NCBI GenBank assembly: GCA_016292745.1
Contig: JAEDFO010000049.1
Coordinates: 1 to 18,503, forward strand
Origin: Muribaculaceae bacterium
GTDB lineage: Bacteria; Bacteroidota; Bacteroidia; Bacteroidales; Muribaculaceae
Length of the DNA stretch: 18,503 bases
Direction: 5' to 3'
Below, piece by piece: positions 14,509-18,503 of the stretch (position 1 is its first letter; every line of letters begins with the position of its first letter). The notes under the pieces are model-generated. The model did not search any database. It worked only from the letters and a program-made list of their open reading frames with translations, and was not told the origin of the DNA. The position numbers and the translations under genes were made by a program.

Positions 14509-15628
14509 TTATTGTTCGTTGGCACCAGAGAATTCCATCAGATAAGCCTTGATGAAGGCATCGATGTCGCCATCCATCACCCCGTTGACGTCGGAGGTCT
14601 GGTAGCCGGTGCGATGGTCCTTCACACGACGGTCATCGAACACATAGCTACGGATTTGCGAGCCCCACTCAATCTTCATCTTGCTGTCCTCAATCTTGCG
14701 TTGCTCAGCGCGGCGATGATTAAGTTCTTTTTCGTAGAGAATCGATTTGAGTTGTCGCATGGCGTTCTCCTTGTTCTTGGGCTGGTCGCGGGTTTCGGTG
14801 TTTTCAATGAGGATTTCCTCTTCTTCGCCAGTATATGGGTCCTTGTACTTGTAACGCAGACGCACACCCGACTCCACCTTGTTCACATTCTGACCACCTG
14901 CTCCTCCGCTTCGGAACGTATCCCACGACACGCATGCCGGCGACACGTTGATTTCGATGGTGTCGTCAACGAGCGGAGTGACAAATACCGAAGCGAACGA
15001 TGTCATTCGCTTGCCTTGGGCGTTATATGGTGATACGCGCACCAGACGGTGCACACCGTTCTCGCTCTTGAGGTAGCCATACACATAGTCGCCTTCGATG
15101 TTGATGGTCACCGACTTTATGCCGGCATCATCGCCTTCGAGCAATTGCGCAATCGACGTCTTGTGGCCATGCTTCTCAGCCCATCGCAGATAAAGGCGCA
15201 TAAGCATCTGAGCCCAGTCCTGGCTTTCGGTGCCACCGGCGCCGGAGTTGATTTTGAGCACCACTCCAAGCTTGTCTTCCTCCTGGCGGAGCATGTTGTG
15301 GAGTTCGAGGTTCTCAATGAGGGCCACAGCACGGGCATATATATCGTCGAGCTCAGCCTCTTCAATAAGGCCTTCCTTCACGAAATCGAAACCCAGCTCG
15401 AGTTCGCCGCAAATTTTGTCGACCTCGGCATAACCGTCAATCCAGAACCTCAGTTGCTTGATTTTGCGCATCTGAGCCTCAGCCTCCTTCTGGTGCTCCC
15501 AGAAATCGGGCACATGAGTTCGGAGTTCTTCCTCTTCTACTTGTATTTTCTTGTTGTCGATGTCAAAGATACCTCCTCAACGCCAACTTGCGTTCTAAAG
15601 TCTCTTTTAATTGTTCTTGGGTAATCAT
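14509..15628 (-). CDS. prfB: Peptide chain release factor 2, expressed by programmed +1 frameshift
   Basis: RF2 recognises UGA and UAA stop codons and triggers peptide release. The ATG at 15628 opens a 21-codon frame (MITQEQLKETLERKLALRRYL) that ends at an in-frame TGA (15565-15563). A +1 shift at CTT-TGA continues as DIDNKKIQVEEEELRTH and joins the long frame, giving about 372 aa, close to the 365 aa of E. coli RF2. In this numbering the stop-codon-recognition tripeptide is SPY (about 199-201; SPF in E. coli) and the catalytic GGQ is at about 244-246 within RSGGAGGQNVNK. The long frame alone would begin at a GTG (15513) and miss the N-terminal domain start, so the frameshifted product is the real one. 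The gene lies 17 nt after the acyl-CoA synthetase gene and 1 nt before the preferred argB start, in one operon. Shifting is autoregulated: low RF2 means slow UGA reading and more shift. Confidence 0.96.
15562..15577 (-). promoter_or_regulatory. prfB programmed +1 frameshift element
   Basis: Minus-strand AGGAGG-TAT-CTT-TGA-C. The internal Shine-Dalgarno-like AGGAGG (15577-15572) lies 3 nt before the slippery CTT (15568-15566), followed by the TGA stop and C. This is the same layout as the classic E. coli prfB site. It is notable because the genes here otherwise lack Shine-Dalgarno sequences. Confidence 0.95.
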
Positions 15629-15645
15629 ATTAAGTTAACTTGTAA

Positions 15646-17463
15646 TTAGTAAGCATACATAGCCTCAATTTCGCGGCTGTAAAGCTTGTTGATAACAGCG
15701 CGGCGGATTTTGAGGGTATTAGTCAGCTCGCCGGTTTCCATGGAGAATGGATGTGGGAGCAAGGTAAATCGCTTAATCTGCTCGAACTGTGCAAAATTCT
15801 TCTGCAACTCGTTGATACGTGCTTCGAGCATGGTGTAGATGTCGGAATTCTTCACCAAGTCCTCAATCGATTTATATTTAATATGGTGTTCGGCAGCATA
15901 TTCCTTCAGCATTTCGTATGCCGGGATAATGATTGCCGTGACGAATTTGCGTTGGTCGCCTATCACGGCCACCTGGTCGATGAACTTGTCCTCGCCGAGA
16001 CGACTTTCGAGCACCTGGGGAGCGATGTATTTACCGTTCGATGTCTTGAAGAGGTCCTTTATTCGCTCGGTCATGGTAACATTTCCTTCGGCGTCGATAA
16101 ATCCGGCATCGCCCGTGCGGAAGAAACCGTCAGATGTGAATGCGCGCTTGTTTTCCTCGGGCTTGTTGTAGTAGCCTTTCATCACCGATGGACCCTTTAC
16201 GAGGATTTCATTGGTATCGGGGTCGATTTTCACTTCGAGGTCAGAGAGCGGCGTACCGATGGTTCCGATTTTGAAGTTTCGGGTAGGGAAACAGGTAACG
16301 GTAGCGGTTGTTTCCGACAGGCCGTAACCTATTACGATATTAATGCCCACGCTGTGCAGGAAAGTGGTGATGTTGTCGGAAAGCGGAGCACCGGCGGTTG
16401 GGAAGAAATTAGCATTCTCCACACCAATCACACGGCGCAGTTTCTTGAATATACGTGTTTCGAAGAACTGATATGCCATCTCCACGAACATCGGGGCGCG
16501 TCGGCCGGTGCGCAGATAGTCGAGGTTACGCACCTTGCCGGTCCTGAGTGCGCACTTCACAAGAATGCGTTTGAAGAAGTTCATGCGCGAGATGCGGTCT
16601 TGCACGGCGGTGTACACCTTTTCCCAGAATCGCGGCACACTACACATTGCTGTTGGCTGCACCTCGCGGATAATGGTCTGGATATCCTTAGGATTGGTGT
16701 TAACAGCCACCACCATGCCTTTGGTGAGGCAATAGTAAATCCAAGCACGCTCAAATATGTGAGTCATCGGCAGGAAGTCCATCACCACATCGGCATCGGT
16801 GAGAGTATCGAGGCGATGCATATGCTCCTCAATCTGGAGGTCGAAATTCGAGTGCGTCAGTATAACGCCTTTAGGTTCGCCGGTTGTGCCCGAGGTGTAA
16901 ATCAGGCAAGCCATATCGTCGGTGGCGGCAGCAGCCGAGCGGCGCTTCACCTCTTGGATAGTACCGTCGAAAGCCGAGTCACCGATAGCGTCGAGGTCGT
17001 CGAAACGCATGCTCGAGGTATCGTCGGCATCATACTTCACATCGTTCTGATAAACGATGATTTTCTTTATGGCGCCCTCCGATGCCAATTGCAGTTGGCG
17101 GGCAATATCGTACTGGGCTTGGTCGCCGACAAAGATGAATCGTATAGAAGCATCTTTGACGATATATTCCACCTGCTGCAGGCTGGAGGTTGAATACATA
17201 GGCACCGGAGTTGCGCGGTTGGTAAATGCCGCGAAGTCGGTGATTAGCATTTCAGGGCGGTTCTGGCTGAAGATTGCAATATTGTCGAGTTCCTTCATGC
17301 CAATAATTTCAAAAGCAAGAGCGATGCGGTTCACACGCTGGCTCAGCTCGTTCCACGAAATAGAATACCATTTGCCGGTATCCTGATTTTTGTGGCGAAT
17401 AGCCTCGCGGTCGCCATACTTTGCAGCCTGCGAAGCAATCATTTCCACTAATTTGTTTGCCAT
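15646..17463 (-). CDS. Long-chain fatty acid-CoA ligase (AMP-forming)
   Basis: A 605-aa adenylate-forming enzyme that activates fatty acids to acyl-CoA via acyl-AMP. Motifs: the P-loop-like YTSGTTGEPKG (residues 189-199), VMDFLPMTHIFER typical of long-chain acyl-CoA synthetases, GYGLSETTATVT, the hinge region DGFFRTGDAGFIDAEGNVTMTERIKD, and FKTSNGKYIAPQVLES containing the C-terminal catalytic Lys. The length and the FPTAGAPL and LYTML-type segments fit the FAA1/FadD15-like branch rather than short acetyl-CoA synthetases. I chose the ATG at 17463 (MANKLVEMI): the longer frame from 17514 would begin before the promoter's transcription start and adds residues without family match. It is the first gene of the operon with prfB, argB and the acyltransferase. 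Confidence 0.93.
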   Translation of the reverse strand: MANKLVEMIASQAAKYGDREAIRHKNQDTGKWYSISWNELSQRVNRIALAFEIIGMKELDNIAIFSQNRPEMLITDFAAFTNRATPVPMYSTSSLQQVEYIVKDASIRFIFVGDQAQYDIARQLQLASEGAIKKIIVYQNDVKYDADDTSSMRFDDLDAIGDSAFDGTIQEVKRRSAAAATDDMACLIYTSGTTGEPKGVILTHSNFDLQIEEHMHRLDTLTDADVVMDFLPMTHIFERAWIYYCLTKGMVVAVNTNPKDIQTIIREVQPTAMCSVPRFWEKVYTAVQDRISRMNFFKRILVKCALRTGKVRNLDYLRTGRRAPMFVEMAYQFFETRIFKKLRRVIGVENANFFPTAGAPLSDNITTFLHSVGINIVIGYGLSETTATVTCFPTRNFKIGTIGTPLSDLEVKIDPDTNEILVKGPSVMKGYYNKPEENKRAFTSDGFFRTGDAGFIDAEGNVTMTERIKDLFKTSNGKYIAPQVLESRLGEDKFIDQVAVIGDQRKFVTAIIIPAYEMLKEYAAEHHIKYKSIEDLVKNSDIYTMLEARINELQKNFAQFEQIKRFTLLPHPFSMETGELTNTLKIRRAVINKLYSREIEAMYAY

Positions 17464-17489
17464 TAGAGGTTCTGTTTTTATTATCTCGG

Positions 17490-17521
17490 CAAAGATAAGC
17501 ATTTTTCCGCACATATGCGAA
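17490..17521 (-). promoter_or_regulatory. Promoter of the acyl-CoA synthetase-prfB-argB-acyltransferase operon
   Basis: On the minus strand, TTCG (17521-17518, 3 of 4 matches to TTTG), a 20-nt spacer, and TATCTTTG (17497-17490, full match to TAnnTTTG). The start would be near 17484, about 20 nt before the chosen ATG. This placement argues against the longer start codon at 17514. Confidence 0.65.
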
Positions 17522-17587
17522 TATCACGCCCCATCAGCCATAGGCGAGCCGGCAATGTGGCATATCAGCTTCTGACGGAACTATACG

Positions 17588-17617
17588 AAAAAAGGCGTGC
17601 CAAGCTGTTGACACGCC
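17588..17617 (-). terminator. Intrinsic terminator of the beta-helix protein gene
   Basis: Read on the minus strand: GGCGTGTC (17617-17610), an 8-nt loop, GGCACGCC (17601-17594), an 8-bp stem with one G-U pair, then TTTTTT (17593-17588). It lies 62 nt after the stop codon of the minus-strand gene at 17680 and separates it from the acyl-CoA synthetase operon. Confidence 0.85.
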
Positions 17618-17679
17618 CCGATAATGGAATAATAATGCTCAGCCCAATTTAAAGGCTAAAGCTATGAGCTGGTGTCCAA

Positions 17680-18503
17680 TTACTTGGCTTCACCGTTGAC
17701 GGTAATGTTAGAGCTGCCGTAGATAAGGCCTCTTTCACTGCCAGTGAATGTACAAGCAGAATCGTAGTTAAATGTTACACCCTTGTCAGCTGCAGAGTTA
17801 GCATAAGCATAAACAACCGGGAACTTGGCAGCATTGTCGCCTTCGAGAGTAACCTTGGTGTTCTTGAGAGTAACCTTTGTAGGATACTGGTAAGCGTTGG
17901 TAGTGCGGTTACCCATAGTGAGAGCTGCCACAACAACACGGTCGCCAGTGCCCCAGTTCTTGCTTTCGTAAGTCAACATATCATCGATGTTGTCACCGAA
18001 AGGATTGGTATAGTTGAGCACGATTTCGCTGTTCTCGATTTCAGCAGTACCACCGCGAACAATCACGCCATGGCAAGAGCCTGTAATCTTCGAGTTCGAT
18101 ACATTGAGGTTGCCCGGTACGTTAATCAACAGAGGTTCAGAGCTGGCGAGAGTAGAACCGACGAGGTTGATAGTAACATTCTGGTCGGCAGAGCTTGCGT
18201 TAGTGGCGATACCCCAGCAAGCAGCAGCTACGTTGCTGTCCTTGACGGTGAGAGTTGCATTATTGGCAACCATGAAAGCAGAAGCGTTAGATGATACTTC
18301 TACCTTGTCGAAAATGATTTCACCATTTTCACCGGCATATATTCCGGCATTAGCTACTGAACTATTGTCGTTGGCAACAACCTTACCGTTAGAGACGGCA
18401 ATCTTTGAGCCAATAGCCTGGATAGGAGTTGAGTGAGAAGCAGTGAGAGTGTGGCCGTTGAGGTCGATAGCCAGTTCCTTGCCAGTGGCAGGAGCAAGAG
18501 CAG
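17680..18503 (-). CDS. Right-handed beta-helix adhesin-like protein, C-terminal part (5' end outside window)
   Basis: The frame stays open to the right edge, so the start lies beyond the window; about 274 residues are visible, more than the stretch beginning at the ATG at 18273. The sequence is made of short beta-strand repeats: KELAIDLNGHTLTA, GSKIAVSNGKVVAND, NGEIIFDKVEVSSN, NATLTVKDSNV, NVTINLVGSTL, NLNVSNSKITGS, GTAEIENSEIVLN, KVTLKNTKVTLEG and so on. Asn, Ser, Thr and Val are abundant, and Gly-Asn turns recur, as in parallel beta-helix (pectate-lyase-like fold) surface proteins of gut Bacteroidales. The DLNGHTLT phrase is typical of these. No catalytic residues and no membrane anchor are seen. 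The chain ends directly with NITVNGEAK, with no type IX secretion sorting domain, so export must rest on the unseen N terminus. Ligand and role are unknown. Confidence 0.7.
   Translation of the reverse strand, partial: ALAPATGKELAIDLNGHTLTASHSTPIQAIGSKIAVSNGKVVANDNSSVANAGIYAGENGEIIFDKVEVSSNASAFMVANNATLTVKDSNVAAACWGIATNASSADQNVTINLVGSTLASSEPLLINVPGNLNVSNSKITGSCHGVIVRGGTAEIENSEIVLNYTNPFGDNIDDMLTYESKNWGTGDRVVVAALTMGNRTTNAYQYPTKVTLKNTKVTLEGDNAAKFPVVYAYANSAADKGVTFNYDSACTFTGSERGLIYGSSNITVNGEAK

Noticed and set aside
15511..15513. GTG as the start of prfB
   Set aside because: The programmed frameshift upstream explains the missing N terminus; the ATG at 15628 gives the standard RF2 opening and length.
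15751..17193. 480-codon open frame on the + strand opposite the acyl-CoA synthetase gene
   Set aside because: Antisense shadow of a gene with clear AMP-binding motifs; the translation is His/Val-rich and matches no family.
17464..17514. 17-residue N-terminal extension of the acyl-CoA synthetase
   Set aside because: The -7 box of the likely promoter lies inside it, so it would not be transcribed, and MANKLVEMI matches a normal family start.

Overview
The window reads as chromosomal core-genome DNA from a member of the Bacteroidales (Bacteroidota). Four things point there: the long SecA (1105 aa) with a C-terminal SEC-C zinc motif, the protein families present (DUF4105/Lnb-N, WYL-family helix-turn-helix, a TonB-plug-like fragment), the absence of strong Shine-Dalgarno sequences, and promoters of the TTTG-N19/20-TAnnTTTG type. 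The roughly balanced base composition would fit Muribaculaceae, but that family-level guess is weak. I see no insertion sequence, prophage, tRNA, rRNA or CRISPR array.

Layout. Positions 1-771 (+) hold the 3' end of a TonB-plug-like protein gene. It converges on secA (839-4156, -), with a 13-bp terminator hairpin between them. Upstream of secA, also on -, is a two-gene unit with an 8-bp overlap: a DUF4105/Lnb-N membrane protein (5865-7073), then a secreted alkaline-phosphatase-fold protein (4271-5872) that seems to have lost most of its metal ligands. From 7209 the + strand carries an ArgE-like M20 deacetylase, then a polyprenol-phosphate mannose synthase and dihydroorotase pair 8 nt apart behind a good promoter.

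A 467-bp gap (10523-10989) follows. It contains a promoter-like -7 box, a set of nested inverted repeats that exactly spans a 41-codon ORF, and a strong intrinsic terminator, all upstream of a WYL-family-type DNA-binding protein that lacks its WYL domain (10990-11397). The repeats can be drawn as two mutually exclusive folds (terminator versus antiterminator). I consider this the best candidate in the window for an undescribed regulatory element. After it comes asd (11622-12629, +) with a consensus promoter and a terminator.

The right-hand part is a four-gene minus-strand operon: long-chain acyl-CoA synthetase (15646-17463), prfB with its programmed +1 frameshift (14509-15628), argB (13722-14507) and an acyltransferase-3 membrane protein (12714-13706), with gaps of 17, 1 and 15 nt. 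The window ends inside a beta-helix, adhesin-like surface protein gene (17680-18503, -) with its own terminator.

Functionally the set is mostly housekeeping: protein export (SecA), translation termination (RF2), arginine synthesis (ArgB, ArgE), aspartate-family amino acids (Asd), pyrimidines (dihydroorotase), lipid activation and envelope glycosylation or acylation. All family calls come from reading motifs by eye; no database search was possible.
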